From contig CP016490.1 in assembly GCA_002966495.1 (NCBI GenBank), positions 2,852,001-2,916,000 on the forward strand: a stretch of 64,000 nt of DNA. The letters run 5' to 3'. This document shows positions 36,106 to 45,078 of the stretch, piece by piece. The stretch comes from Halomonas sp. GFAJ-1. GTDB lineage: Bacteria > Pseudomonadota > Gammaproteobacteria > Pseudomonadales > Halomonadaceae. Below the pieces are notes generated by a model. The model saw only the letters and a list, made by a program, of their open reading frames with translations. It did no database searches and was not told the DNA's origin. A program made the translations under genes and the position numbers. The first letter of the stretch is position 1, and each line of letters opens with the position of its first letter.

Positions 36106-37221
36106 ATGCCAAACGAGTGGATAACCAACGAGAGCGGGAAGCTATCGCTTCACGGTGAGTGGACGCTTGGCAATTTTCATACCCTAAAGCGCGCGCTTAG
36201 CCAACAGCGTCAGCTATCTTCACATACTCACGTCATGCTAAACGGTATTGAACGCCTGGATACCGCAGGTGCGGCGTTGATTGTTGAAATGATCGGCATT
36301 GAAAAGGCCAAGCAAGTGCCCGAGTGGGCTGGTGACTTACCGAAAGAGCAACAGGCGTTGCTGGTGCGCATTGCCGAAGCAATGGAAGCGCCTCTGGATA
36401 TCCAACCCCGTAAACAGCAGCGAATAACTGATGCGCTGGCTACCACCGGTCAGCAAGTGATTGGGCTGTGGTCTCAACAGCGCCAACTGCTAGCCTTTAT
36501 TGGCTTGGTACTTGCCACTTTTTTCTCCTTACTACTGCGCCCCAGCCGCTGGCGCTTCACCGCCATGATTGCCCATATTCAGCAAAGTGGCTTGAATGCG
36601 GTGCCCATTGTCGCTCTTTTAACCTTCATGGTGGGAGCCGTGGTCGCTTTCCTGGGCGCCACGGTGCTCGCGGAGTTTGGCGCCACCGTCTACACCATCG
36701 ATTTGGTCGCCTTCTCTTTTCTACGCGAATTTGGCGTTCTACTTGCCGCTATTTTGCTCGCTGGCCGCACCGCAAGCGCATTTACTGCGCAGTTGGGCGC
36801 TATGAAATCCAATGAAGAAATTGATGCCCTTCAAGCACAAGGCCTTGATCCTATTGAGCTGTTGGTACTTCCCCGGGTCATGGCGATGCTGATCAGCCTA
36901 CCGCTACTGGCCTTTGTTGGCATGCTCTGCGGGCTGTTAGGTGGCGCCGTAGTGGCAACCCTCTCACTGGATATACCCCTTACTCAATTCATGAACACGT
37001 TACAAAAGGATGTCTCGGTAACGCACTTTTTGGTAGGGCTTAGCAAGGCACCTGTATTTGCGTTTGTGATTGCTGTGATCGGCTGCCTGGAAGGCTTTAA
37101 GGTTAGCGGCAGCGCGCAATCAGTGGGTGAGCATACTACCTCTAGCGTCGTGCAATCGATTTTTATGGTGATTTTGCTGGATGCCCTGGCTGCGCTGTTC
37201 TTTATGGAGATGGGCTGGTGA
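36106..37221 (+). CDS. MlaE-family ABC permease with N-terminal STAS domain
   Basis: A 371-residue permease of an MCE lipid transporter. Residues 1-100 form a STAS-like domain (VMLNGIERLDTAGAALIVEM), comparable to a fused MlaB. Residues 120-371 are MlaE: VGAVVAFLGATVLAEFGAT, EFGVLLAAILLAGRTASAFTAQLG and the SNEEIDALQAQGLDPIELLV coupling helix. It moves phospholipids or other hydrophobic molecules across the inner membrane. GAGGAG lies before the ATG. First gene of a four-gene operon; the stop overlaps the next start. Confidence 0.9.
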   Translation: MPNEWITNESGKLSLHGEWTLGNFHTLKRALSQQRQLSSHTHVMLNGIERLDTAGAALIVEMIGIEKAKQVPEWAGDLPKEQQALLVRIAEAMEAPLDIQPRKQQRITDALATTGQQVIGLWSQQRQLLAFIGLVLATFFSLLLRPSRWRFTAMIAHIQQSGLNAVPIVALLTFMVGAVVAFLGATVLAEFGATVYTIDLVAFSFLREFGVLLAAILLAGRTASAFTAQLGAMKSNEEIDALQAQGLDPIELLVLPRVMAMLISLPLLAFVGMLCGLLGGAVVATLSLDIPLTQFMNTLQKDVSVTHFLVGLSKAPVFAFVIAVIGCLEGFKVSGSAQSVGEHTTSSVVQSIFMVILLDALAALFFMEMGW

Positions 37222-38018
37222 TGGCGTCAGATAAACCTACACAACAAGCCAATCAGCCGGTGATTAAAGTCCGAGGGTTGGTGAATCGCTTTGGCGACCA
37301 TGTTGTTCATGAAGACCTGGACTTCACCCTTGAGCGCGGTGAAATCCTGGGGGTAGTGGGCGGCTCGGGAACAGGAAAGTCAGTTCTACTACGGAGTATT
37401 GTTGGCTTAAAGCGACCTAATGACGGCATTATTGAAGTGTTAGGTACGCGCTTAAATGACCTCAACGAAGAGCAGCGTAGTCAAGTAGAGCGGCGCTTTG
37501 GCGTGTTGTTTCAGCGCGGCGCCCTGTTTAGCTCGCTAAACTTGCAGGAGAACATTGCGTTACCGCTCATTGAGCACGCAAAGCTTTCAAGAGAAGAAGC
37601 AGAGTATTTGGCACGAATCAAGCTGTCGCTGGTGGGGCTTTCACCTAATACCGCACTGCAATTTCCTGAGTCGCTTTCGGGCGGGATGATAAAACGCGCA
37701 GCGCTGGCCCGTGCCCTTGCGCTAGACCCAGACATTCTCTTTCTCGATGAGCCAACGGCGGGCCTTGACCCTATTGGTGCGGCAGCTTTTGATGAACTGC
37801 TGGTTACCCTGCGCGATGCGCTGGGCTTCAGCGTTTTTCTGGTGACCCATGACCTGGATACGTTATACGCGGCCTGTGACCGGGTAGCGGTTATTTCGCA
37901 AAAAAAGGTGCTTGTAGCTGACACGCTTGCGCGCGTCGCATCGTACGACGATGAGTGGATACAAGATTATTTCCAAGGCCCCAGGGGCAGAGCGGCACAA
38001 CACGCTCATCAACAATAG
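37221..38018 (+). CDS. ABC transporter ATPase, MlaF-like
   Basis: A 265-residue ATPase of the MCE system. Walker A is GGSGTGKSVL, signature LSGGMIKRAALARAL, Walker B ILFLDEPTAGLDPIG, all in the form typical of MlaF/Ttg2A. ATG 37221 overlaps the permease stop (TGATG); GTG 37218 is an alternative start. It drives transport through the MlaE-like permease. Confidence 0.92.
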   Translation: MASDKPTQQANQPVIKVRGLVNRFGDHVVHEDLDFTLERGEILGVVGGSGTGKSVLLRSIVGLKRPNDGIIEVLGTRLNDLNEEQRSQVERRFGVLFQRGALFSSLNLQENIALPLIEHAKLSREEAEYLARIKLSLVGLSPNTALQFPESLSGGMIKRAALARALALDPDILFLDEPTAGLDPIGAAAFDELLVTLRDALGFSVFLVTHDLDTLYAACDRVAVISQKKVLVADTLARVASYDDEWIQDYFQGPRGRAAQHAHQQ

Positions 38019-38045
38019 ACGCTCATCAACCACAGGAGAACGCAT

Positions 38046-38987
38046 ATGGAGACGCGTGCCCATCACATACTGATTGGACTCTTCACGCTACTAACAGGGG
38101 TTGGTGCGCTGCTGTTTGCACTATGGATGAGCCATGCAGCAGGCGAACGAGACTACCAACCTTATCAAATTTTATTTGAGCGCAGCGTCAGTGGCCTTTC
38201 CGTTGGCAGCAGAGTGCAATATAACGGTATCGAAGTAGGGAATGTGACCGGCTTAGAATTAAACCCAAGAGACCCGCGCCAAGTCATTGCAGCGATTCGC
38301 GTGTACGAGGATACCCCCGTCAAACTGGATACCCGCGCGAAGCTGGCATTTGCTAATATCACGGGCAGTATGTCAGTTCAGCTACACGGTGGCAGTCCGG
38401 AAAGCCCACGCCTGACCGACCAAACCAGTGATGACGCGCCATTCATTCAGGCGGATGCTTCGCCTATCGCTACGCTCTTTGACGAGGGCGAAGAGATGAT
38501 TGAGAACATCAATTCCATTCTTCGAAACGTCAACGAGCTGTTCGACGATGGTAACCGGGAACAAGCAGGCAATATCCTCACTAACATTGCCCAAATCACT
38601 GACATGATAGCTTCCCAACAGGCAGCGCTTGAAGAAAATATGGCGCTGTTTGGTGACGTGTCACGCCAAGCCACCACTACCCTTGGCAGCATTGACGCGC
38701 TTAGTCAGGAAGCTACACAGCTACTGAGACAGGATGGAAAGCTAGTAATGGAGAGCGCGGCTGTCGCCAGCCGTGATGTCGCTAGTGCCGCTCAGCGTAT
38801 TGAGCAGTTGGTAAATGACAATGCGGGTGACGTTGAGAGCACGCTACAGGGTACGCGGGATATCGCCCCCGCCCTTTCTGCGCTGCGCTCTATGCTTAAT
38901 TCGTTAGACCGCATTACCCGTCAACTTGAAGAGAGCCCCAGAGATTTTTTCCTGGGTCGTGATCAGGTAGAGGAGTTCCGCCCATGA
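38046..38987 (+). CDS. MCE-domain protein, MlaD-like
   Basis: A 313-residue protein anchored by one N-terminal helix (about residues 8-28, LIGLFTLLTGVGALLFALWM). The MCE domain is at about residues 38-120 (FERSVSGLSVGSRVQYNGIEVG, then FANITGSMSVQL). A long alpha-helical tail follows (about 150-300), longer than in MlaD and more like the PqiB/LetB or TGD types that bridge the periplasm. It binds hydrophobic ligand in the periplasm. AGGAG lies before the ATG. Confidence 0.9.
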   Translation: METRAHHILIGLFTLLTGVGALLFALWMSHAAGERDYQPYQILFERSVSGLSVGSRVQYNGIEVGNVTGLELNPRDPRQVIAAIRVYEDTPVKLDTRAKLAFANITGSMSVQLHGGSPESPRLTDQTSDDAPFIQADASPIATLFDEGEEMIENINSILRNVNELFDDGNREQAGNILTNIAQITDMIASQQAALEENMALFGDVSRQATTTLGSIDALSQEATQLLRQDGKLVMESAAVASRDVASAAQRIEQLVNDNAGDVESTLQGTRDIAPALSALRSMLNSLDRITRQLEESPRDFFLGRDQVEEFRP

Positions 38988-39601
38988 GCCTTCGTTCCCC
39001 GCTTACAGTCGTCATGTTGGCGACTTTATTGCTAACCTTTGGCGGTTGCTCAATACTGCCGGAAAGCGAACCCGCCACGTTCTATCGGCTGCCCGCATCT
39101 ACGCCCTCTGCTACGTCAGAAGCAACCTCCTCAGCACTCCCTATACGGCTGGGTATAGCGACCCCTGAAGCTGGCCACTTGCTAAGCAGTAACCGCATTG
39201 TGGTGTATCCAGAGCGCAATGTGGTTAATGTATACGAAGGCTCTCGATGGCATGAAGATGCACCGGCTATGCTACAAGCTCGGCTGATTACTGGTTTACA
39301 GCAACGCCAGCTGTTTACTAGCGTAGGTAGCGACCGCCTGCCTCATGATCTATTACTACTTAGCGAGCTACGCCACTTTCAAAGCGAGTACGACACCACC
39401 CCGCCCAGCGTTAAGATTCAGCTAGACGTACAACTGGTAGGTACTCAAGATCGTCAGCCAATAGTGGCCAACAGTTTCTCAACTCGCACCCAGGCAAGCA
39501 GTGCTGAAATTCCTGACGTAGTTGATGCTTTTGGCCAAGCAAGCGATGTGCTCACCCAGCAGTTGGCGACATGGCTGGGGGATCAAGCCCGCAGTTTATA
39601 A
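38984..39601 (+). CDS. ABC transport auxiliary lipoprotein, PqiC-like
   Basis: A 205-residue lipoprotein. The signal peptide ends in a lipobox TFGGC with the acylated Cys at residue 22. The remainder follows the ABC-type auxiliary component fold (TFYRLPAST, SSNRIVVYPERNVVNVYEGSRWHEDAP, TGLQQRQLF), as in PqiC/YmbA. It probably docks the MCE tunnel at the outer membrane. Start and previous stop overlap as ATGA. The next gene converges with only 5 bases between stops, and no terminator fits there. Confidence 0.87.
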   Translation: MSLRSPLTVVMLATLLLTFGGCSILPESEPATFYRLPASTPSATSEATSSALPIRLGIATPEAGHLLSSNRIVVYPERNVVNVYEGSRWHEDAPAMLQARLITGLQQRQLFTSVGSDRLPHDLLLLSELRHFQSEYDTTPPSVKIQLDVQLVGTQDRQPIVANSFSTRTQASSAEIPDVVDAFGQASDVLTQQLATWLGDQARSL

Positions 39602-39606
39602 GCCAT

Positions 39607-41448
39607 TTATGAGTGCTTTCTTAGGAACGCCCGAGGGTTTTTAGGGTAGTAGTGCTCGGGCTGACGCTCAAGGTGGGTGAAAAACCGCGTATCTTTATAG
39701 GGCATTTTCATAAACCCAGACACCCCAAGCCCCTCGATCTGGCTAACGGAGTCCAGCATACGCGCCAGCAAGCTGCAAAACTCTTGCTCGCGGCTAGGAT
39801 CAAGTAACCGATAATAGCTGTGGATTTTAAGATGCTTAGGCAGTGCTTCGAAGATAATCATCCCCGTATGATGAATCTCATTAAGCCGCTTTAATATCTG
39901 CATAATGCTGTTGGGAAGCGCAAGAAGCTCTTCTGGATCAGGACCATCTTCAAAGTAACTATGCTGACGAGTGCGGTCTTCCATTTCAGGCGCCGCGCTA
40001 AGTTCATAGCTAATCACCATGCCCGGCTCACAATGAAATGACGCCTGCACACTGTCGCGTTCTAAGTGCAGCGTCTGGCGGGCATTAAACAGGCAGCTTT
40101 TGAAAATCCCCTGACGATGAATAGCACGGGCCAAATGCACCATGTTATTAACCGCTTCGATAAAGGCAGTTTTTAACGCCGGGTCGTGCAGATTAAGTGA
40201 CGAATCGATATAGACACCTTCCCGCTCCCAACGCACTGCTAGGCCGCCCACCACGGGGTATTTTCCCAAACGGCTCACCGAGGCCAGAAAAGCCTTTTCG
40301 GTCTCTCCCATGCCCTGCATAAACTGCTTGTAATAGCGGTCCAGCTGCACATCATTAACGTCGTTAAGCGTTTCTTCCGCGTTCGCTTCACGTAGAAAGG
40401 CTTTGCGCGAGCTATACACCACTGTGTCTATTTCTTGTCGCGCGGGACGCCCCCATACCGGCACAAGCGGTGTTTGTGGTGTAACGGGTAGGTCAATCAT
40501 CACCCCTTGGGCTAGTCGTGGCATGGCGCTTAAAAAATAGTCCCCAGCACGCCGACGCATTTGCGGGTCAGGGTCCAGCATACCGTCTAAGGTGCGGGCA
40601 AACTCCATTGGCAGCCCCAGTGAGCTTGCCGGGATGGCACGATGCCCAAAACGGCAGGATTGTGCTGAGGCGAGCGCATAAAGCGTGCCCGCCACGCCCT
40701 GCTCGTCAAAGCGCGGCGACGAGAGTGCCCCGTTAAGCTGCTCCTCCCCTATAAAGTAGACATCCCCTAAGCGGGCGTTCGTTTGCTGCAAGTTATCCGA
40801 CATCAGCTCCATCACATTCGCGCCTACAAACTGCAGCTTTTCATCCAGTTGCGCAAACACAGAGGAGCCCCAGTCAATCAGCGCGACCTGCTCGGTTGAG
40901 GGGTTAAACACCAAATTAGAAGGCTTGATGTCACCGTGCACGACGGGGCGGGCATTAGGGCCTGCTTCACGGCGAAGCGTTGTCAGAATATCTGCCAGTT
41001 GAACGGCAATGCGGATAATTAAGCGGGGAGAAAGCTTCCCCTCTTTGAGCGAGACCTGCTCCAGGTTCCAGCCTGGCGCACGCTCCATCACCAGGATTGA
41101 CTGGCCTCTCGCACGCTGGTAGGCCACTAGTTTAGGAATCAGCGGGTGGGCCACTTGATCGAGCATAAACGCTTCTTCTTCGAGGCGTTCTTGCAGATGC
41201 GCGGGTAGGGTAATACGCGAAAACTTGAAAACGTAGTGGGCAGGTACACCTTGCTCAAGCGCACTGCCCGCAAATACGAACCCATAGGCACCTTTGCCGA
41301 TAAGCTCAATTCCCGTGTAGCCAAGCTGGGTGAGCTGTGTTTGGCACAGCGCCACCCAGTCTTTGAGCTTACGGGCATCATGGTGGCTTAGCAGATATAC
41401 CGACTGCTCTTCAGGTATATAAAACTGCTGAAGCGGTGCCTGAGTCAT
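39607..41448 (-). CDS. Hanks-type protein kinase with novel C-terminal region
   Basis: A 613-residue kinase. Glycine loop GKGAYGFVF is at 51-59, ATP-binding Lys75 in YVFKFSR, catalytic loop HGDIKPSN at 171-178 with Asp173 and Asn178, and the metal motif is DWG (192-194) in place of DFG. All key residues for activity are present. Residues from about 330 to 613 match nothing I recognise and show no membrane helix, so it is cytoplasmic. The ATG lies 14 bases after the E2 stop on the same strand, placing it at the end of the branched-chain dehydrogenase operon. Its ribosome site (AGGTG) overlaps the E2 stop. Targets are unknown. Confidence 0.82.
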   Translation of the reverse strand: MTQAPLQQFYIPEEQSVYLLSHHDARKLKDWVALCQTQLTQLGYTGIELIGKGAYGFVFAGSALEQGVPAHYVFKFSRITLPAHLQERLEEEAFMLDQVAHPLIPKLVAYQRARGQSILVMERAPGWNLEQVSLKEGKLSPRLIIRIAVQLADILTTLRREAGPNARPVVHGDIKPSNLVFNPSTEQVALIDWGSSVFAQLDEKLQFVGANVMELMSDNLQQTNARLGDVYFIGEEQLNGALSSPRFDEQGVAGTLYALASAQSCRFGHRAIPASSLGLPMEFARTLDGMLDPDPQMRRRAGDYFLSAMPRLAQGVMIDLPVTPQTPLVPVWGRPARQEIDTVVYSSRKAFLREANAEETLNDVNDVQLDRYYKQFMQGMGETEKAFLASVSRLGKYPVVGGLAVRWEREGVYIDSSLNLHDPALKTAFIEAVNNMVHLARAIHRQGIFKSCLFNARQTLHLERDSVQASFHCEPGMVISYELSAAPEMEDRTRQHSYFEDGPDPEELLALPNSIMQILKRLNEIHHTGMIIFEALPKHLKIHSYYRLLDPSREQEFCSLLARMLDSVSQIEGLGVSGFMKMPYKDTRFFTHLERQPEHYYPKNPRAFLRKHS

Positions 41449-41462
41449 GGGTTAACGTGCAC

Positions 41463-42746
41463 CTAGCCCAAGTGCAGCAGCATGGTTTCCGGCGCTTCTA
41501 AAAAACCTTTCCAAGCGTTACAGAAACGCGCGATGGTACCACCATCAATAAAGCGGTGGTCTCCTGCCCAGGTGATCGTCATAATCGCCCGACGCTGCAC
41601 CGCACCATGCTCATCAAAGCGCGGCAGCCACTGGGTTTTGCCAATGGCCACAATAGCCGCTTCAGGGGCATTAATAATCGGCGCTGCATAGGTCCCACCC
41701 AGCGCTCCGATATTGGAAATGCTGATGGTGCCGCCTTTTAGGTCTGCCTGATCTACGCGGCCCTCTCTCGCGGAGGTGGTTAACCGCCCTACTTCACGGG
41801 CTATATCCAGCAGCGTCAGTTGCTCAACGCCTTTGACATTAGGCACCAGTAAGCCCGCTTTACTATCTACTGCCATACCGATATTGCACTGGGCATAGTA
41901 GTGAAGCTCGTCACCTGCGGCATTAAGCTGGGCATTAACGATCGGTGCTTGGGCAACGGCAAGCGCCATCGCTTTCATAAAGAAAGGCATCAGCGTCAAG
42001 CGTTCGCCCAGGGCCTCTACTTGTGGCTTTAAGCGCTCGCGCAGGGCTAGCAGCTCGGTAACGTCAATCTCTTCGCCGTAGTGAAAGTGCGGAATGGTGC
42101 TTGCAGACTCAACCATTCGCTTGGCCATCACCGCTCGCACGCCACGCAGCGGCTCAACCCTAGGCGTCTGTGGTTCGCTTCGCACCAAAGGCTGGCCACT
42201 CACTTGGTTTGCAGATGCTGGCACTAGCGCCGTTTGGTCAAGGTGCGCCAGCACATCCTCTTTTAATACCCGGCCATCTTTACCGCTACCTGAAATGTCG
42301 TTTAACTGCAGCTCATGTTCCCGTACCAAACGACGAACCGCGGGGCTAGCGGGTACTTTTCCCATGGTGGTTTTACCCATGGAATTGCTCGGTGCAGCAT
42401 GTGACGACGATGATTCCCTGGATTTAGGCGCCGAATGCGCTTGCGCAGCTGCTTTGGGCGCTTCCGCTGTATCAGCATCGCTGCTTTGCCCTGTCCCGCC
42501 CGTTACCTCACTTTCTAACTGATAGGCATACAGTGGCGCATGCACCTTGGCCACTTGGCCCTGGGGCACATAGAGCTTAGTGACGATGCCTGGCTCTGGT
42601 GCAGTAATCTCTACCAGCGCTTTGTCGGTCATTACCTCAACAATTGGCTGGTCTTCTTCAATTCGATCACCTTCAGCAACGCGCCATTCAACGACTTCGC
42701 ACTCAACAATGCCTTCACCGATATCCGGCAGCATAAAATCGCTCAT
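41463..42746 (-). CDS. bkdB: Branched-chain 2-oxoacid dehydrogenase E2 (dihydrolipoyl acyltransferase)
   Basis: A 427-residue E2. The lipoyl domain (1-78) has Lys42 in MTDKALVEI as lipoylation site. After an Ala/Ser-rich linker comes the subunit-binding domain (about 130-170, PASPAVRRLVREHEL). The catalytic domain (about 195-427) ends with DHRFIDGGTIARF, including the catalytic His. It transfers the acyl group from E1 to CoA. The gene is 17 bases after E1beta. No E3 gene is in the window, so E3 must come from elsewhere. Confidence 0.92.
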   Translation of the reverse strand: MSDFMLPDIGEGIVECEVVEWRVAEGDRIEEDQPIVEVMTDKALVEITAPEPGIVTKLYVPQGQVAKVHAPLYAYQLESEVTGGTGQSSDADTAEAPKAAAQAHSAPKSRESSSSHAAPSNSMGKTTMGKVPASPAVRRLVREHELQLNDISGSGKDGRVLKEDVLAHLDQTALVPASANQVSGQPLVRSEPQTPRVEPLRGVRAVMAKRMVESASTIPHFHYGEEIDVTELLALRERLKPQVEALGERLTLMPFFMKAMALAVAQAPIVNAQLNAAGDELHYYAQCNIGMAVDSKAGLLVPNVKGVEQLTLLDIAREVGRLTTSAREGRVDQADLKGGTISISNIGALGGTYAAPIINAPEAAIVAIGKTQWLPRFDEHGAVQRRAIMTITWAGDHRFIDGGTIARFCNAWKGFLEAPETMLLHLG

Positions 42747-42763
42747 TATTTTTCTCCCTGGCG

Positions 42764-43741
42764 CTAAAAGTTAACGCTTTCGCGAATCGCTTCAAAAATT
42801 TTCAGATGGTCGGGCAGATACTCTTTTTCCAGCACTAGCGGGAATGGCGTATCCAGCCCAGTCACCCGTGAAATGGGCGATTCCAGATAGAGAAAACAAC
42901 GCTCTTGAATGGTCGCAGCAATTTCTCCTGCAAAGCCGCCGGTTAAGGGGGCTTCGTGGCTAACAATCAAGCGTCCGGTTTTGAGCACTGACTCCGCCAC
43001 CGTATCTTCGTCCCACGGCAGCAGGGATCTTAGGTCAATAACCTCACAGGAAATACCTTGCTCTTCGGCAAGCTCTGCGGCTTTACCAATAACCTCCATC
43101 TGCGCGCCCCAGCCCACTAGCGTGATGTCACTGCCCTCTTTGACAATCTCAGCTTCACCTATCGGCAGTTGATAATCCTCTTCCGGCACGTCGCCTACCG
43201 CTGCACGGTAGAGTCGCTTAGGCTCAAGAAAAAGCACGGGGTCTGGGTCGCGAATAGCCGCCAACAACAACCCTTTAGCTTGATAGGGGTTGCGGGGCAC
43301 CACCACTTTCAGGCCTGGCGTATGCGTGAAGTACGCTTCTGGAGATTGCGAGTGATAGAGACCGCCTGAAATACCGCCGCCGTAGGGCGTGCGGATGGTT
43401 AAACCGCCTACGTTAAACAAATCTCCCGACCGATATCGGAACTTGGCTGTTTCATTAACAATTTGGTCAAACGCAGGAAAGATATAATCGGCAAACTGAA
43501 TTTCCGCAACGGGCACCGAGCCTTGTGCGGCTAAGCCGTTAGCAAAGCCGATGATTCCCTGCTCCACCAGCGGCGTGTTGAAACAGCGAGCTTTGCCATA
43601 TTTTTCCTGTAAATGGCTGGTGGCACGAAAAACCCCACCAAATACCCCGACGTCTTCACCAAAGCAGATCACTTTTTCATCTTCGGCCATGGCGATATCA
43701 AGGGCGTTATTAATCGCCTGTAACATATTCATCGTAGGCAT
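42764..43741 (-). CDS. bkdA2: Branched-chain 2-oxoacid dehydrogenase E1 beta
   Basis: E1 beta (325 residues) forms the thiamine-diphosphate site with E1 alpha. Typical motifs are MAEDEKVICFGEDVGVFGGVF, RCFNTPLVEQGIIGFANG, ARPFGGG-like RTPYGGGISGGLYHSQSPEA and LVSHEAPLTGGFAGE. ATG 43741 lies one base after the E1alpha stop (TAAAATG), with AGGGGGA before it. An upstream in-frame extension overlaps E1alpha and is not real. Confidence 0.93.
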   Translation of the reverse strand: MPTMNMLQAINNALDIAMAEDEKVICFGEDVGVFGGVFRATSHLQEKYGKARCFNTPLVEQGIIGFANGLAAQGSVPVAEIQFADYIFPAFDQIVNETAKFRYRSGDLFNVGGLTIRTPYGGGISGGLYHSQSPEAYFTHTPGLKVVVPRNPYQAKGLLLAAIRDPDPVLFLEPKRLYRAAVGDVPEEDYQLPIGEAEIVKEGSDITLVGWGAQMEVIGKAAELAEEQGISCEVIDLRSLLPWDEDTVAESVLKTGRLIVSHEAPLTGGFAGEIAATIQERCFLYLESPISRVTGLDTPFPLVLEKEYLPDHLKIFEAIRESVNF

Positions 43742-43742
43742 T

Positions 43743-44948
43743 TTACGCATCCCCCTGGGAATCAGTGGCCGTATCAACATCCAGGTCAAGAGACTTGGCA
43801 CCTTTCGGGTACGCGTCTGGGTAGCGACGAATATGACGCTTGAGCTGGTCTAGCTGACGTTGTAGCGCGGGGGTGACATCGGCGTAGACATCGCTAATCA
43901 ATGAGTCCAGCGGCGGCGGCGGGCGTTTTTCAGCTCGTTTCAGGGTGTCGAGCACCTCTCTTCGCAGGCTCTCTTGCTGGGCAGCCTCCTCTTCTTCACT
44001 CCACCAGCCCTTTTTAACGAGCCACTTTTGCAGGCGCAGCAGTGGGTCTTTCGCTCTCCATATCTCTTCTTCCTCCTTCGAGCGATAGCCGGAAGGGTCA
44101 TCAGAGGAAGAGTGAGCCGCAAGCCGATAGGACATTGCCTCAATCAACACAGGCTGGTTTTTCTCTACGGCAATTTTACGGGCCTGGGTAGTCGCTTCAA
44201 ACACCGCTAGTGCATCATTACCGTCCACACGAATAACATGCATGTGGTAGCCGAATGCCCGCGGCGCAATTCCATCGGCGGCGAACTGTTCCGTAGAAGG
44301 CGTCGAAATGGCATAACCGTTGTTACGGCAGAAGAAAATCACTGGCACTTGATGCACCGAGGCCATATTGAGTGCGGCGTGAAAATCCCCTTCAGAGGCG
44401 GCGCCTTCGCCAAAGAAGGTCAGCGTGCAGTGGCCATCCCCCGCCAGTTTTTGGCCGTAAGCATAGCCAGTCGCCTGAGGAATTTGCGTAGCAAGGGGGG
44501 AGGAAATCGTCATGTAGTGCAGCTTGCGCGAGCCATAGTGGATCGGCATTTGCCGACCCTTTCCATAATCCAGCTCGTTACCAAAGAGCTGGTTCATGAA
44601 TTCGTCAATGGAGAAGCCGCGGTACATCAAAGCGCCCTGCTCACGATATTGCGCCATGATCATATCAGCGTCGTTAAGTGCGGCAGTTGCCCCGACGACG
44701 GCTGCCTCCTCACCCGTGCACTGCATGTAGAAACTAAGCCGCCCCTGGCGCTGAGCGGCTAGCATGCGTTCATCAAGAATGCGGGTTGCTAGCATCGCTT
44801 GATAGAGCCGTCTCGCGTGGTCACGCTCAAGGGCTGGCTCACTGGCACCTTCATAAAGCTCGCCCTCTGGGTCGAGCAAACTAAAAGTGTCAATTGTAAA
44901 CTCGTCACCGGTCAAGAAGAGCGGCTGATGTACGTACTGTGTCATCAT
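43743..44948 (-). CDS. bkdA1: Branched-chain 2-oxoacid dehydrogenase E1 alpha
   Basis: E1 alpha (401 residues) decarboxylates 2-oxoacids from Val, Leu and Ile. The ThDP motif is FFGEGAASEGDFHAALNMA then FFCRNNGYAIS. The phosphorylation-loop region YRLAAHSSSDDPSGYRS is present and carries several serines, at the spot where animal E1 is regulated by a kinase. The assignment to branched-chain rather than pyruvate enzyme follows from length and the N-terminal LLDPEGELYEGA. AAGGA precedes the ATG. A leader hairpin (TGCCC/GGGCA at 44963-44979) lies just upstream of it. Confidence 0.92.
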   Translation of the reverse strand: MMTQYVHQPLFLTGDEFTIDTFSLLDPEGELYEGASEPALERDHARRLYQAMLATRILDERMLAAQRQGRLSFYMQCTGEEAAVVGATAALNDADMIMAQYREQGALMYRGFSIDEFMNQLFGNELDYGKGRQMPIHYGSRKLHYMTISSPLATQIPQATGYAYGQKLAGDGHCTLTFFGEGAASEGDFHAALNMASVHQVPVIFFCRNNGYAISTPSTEQFAADGIAPRAFGYHMHVIRVDGNDALAVFEATTQARKIAVEKNQPVLIEAMSYRLAAHSSSDDPSGYRSKEEEEIWRAKDPLLRLQKWLVKKGWWSEEEEAAQQESLRREVLDTLKRAEKRPPPPLDSLISDVYADVTPALQRQLDQLKRHIRRYPDAYPKGAKSLDLDVDTATDSQGDA

Positions 44949-45078
44949 TATTATCCTTGTTTTGCCCCTTTTGAGGGCAGTGTTGTCGGTGCTGACCTTT
45001 TATGCCAGTGGATTTATCTGACAGCGATCAACGCAACACAAGGACATTAACTCAGTAGGCTACTTTAGGGGATACAAC

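Noticed and set aside
43743..44948. Pyruvate or acetoin dehydrogenase E1 alpha
   Set aside because: The length, N-terminal segment and operon with a single-lipoyl E2 fit the branched-chain enzyme better; acetoin operons usually carry other genes such as acoK or acoR.
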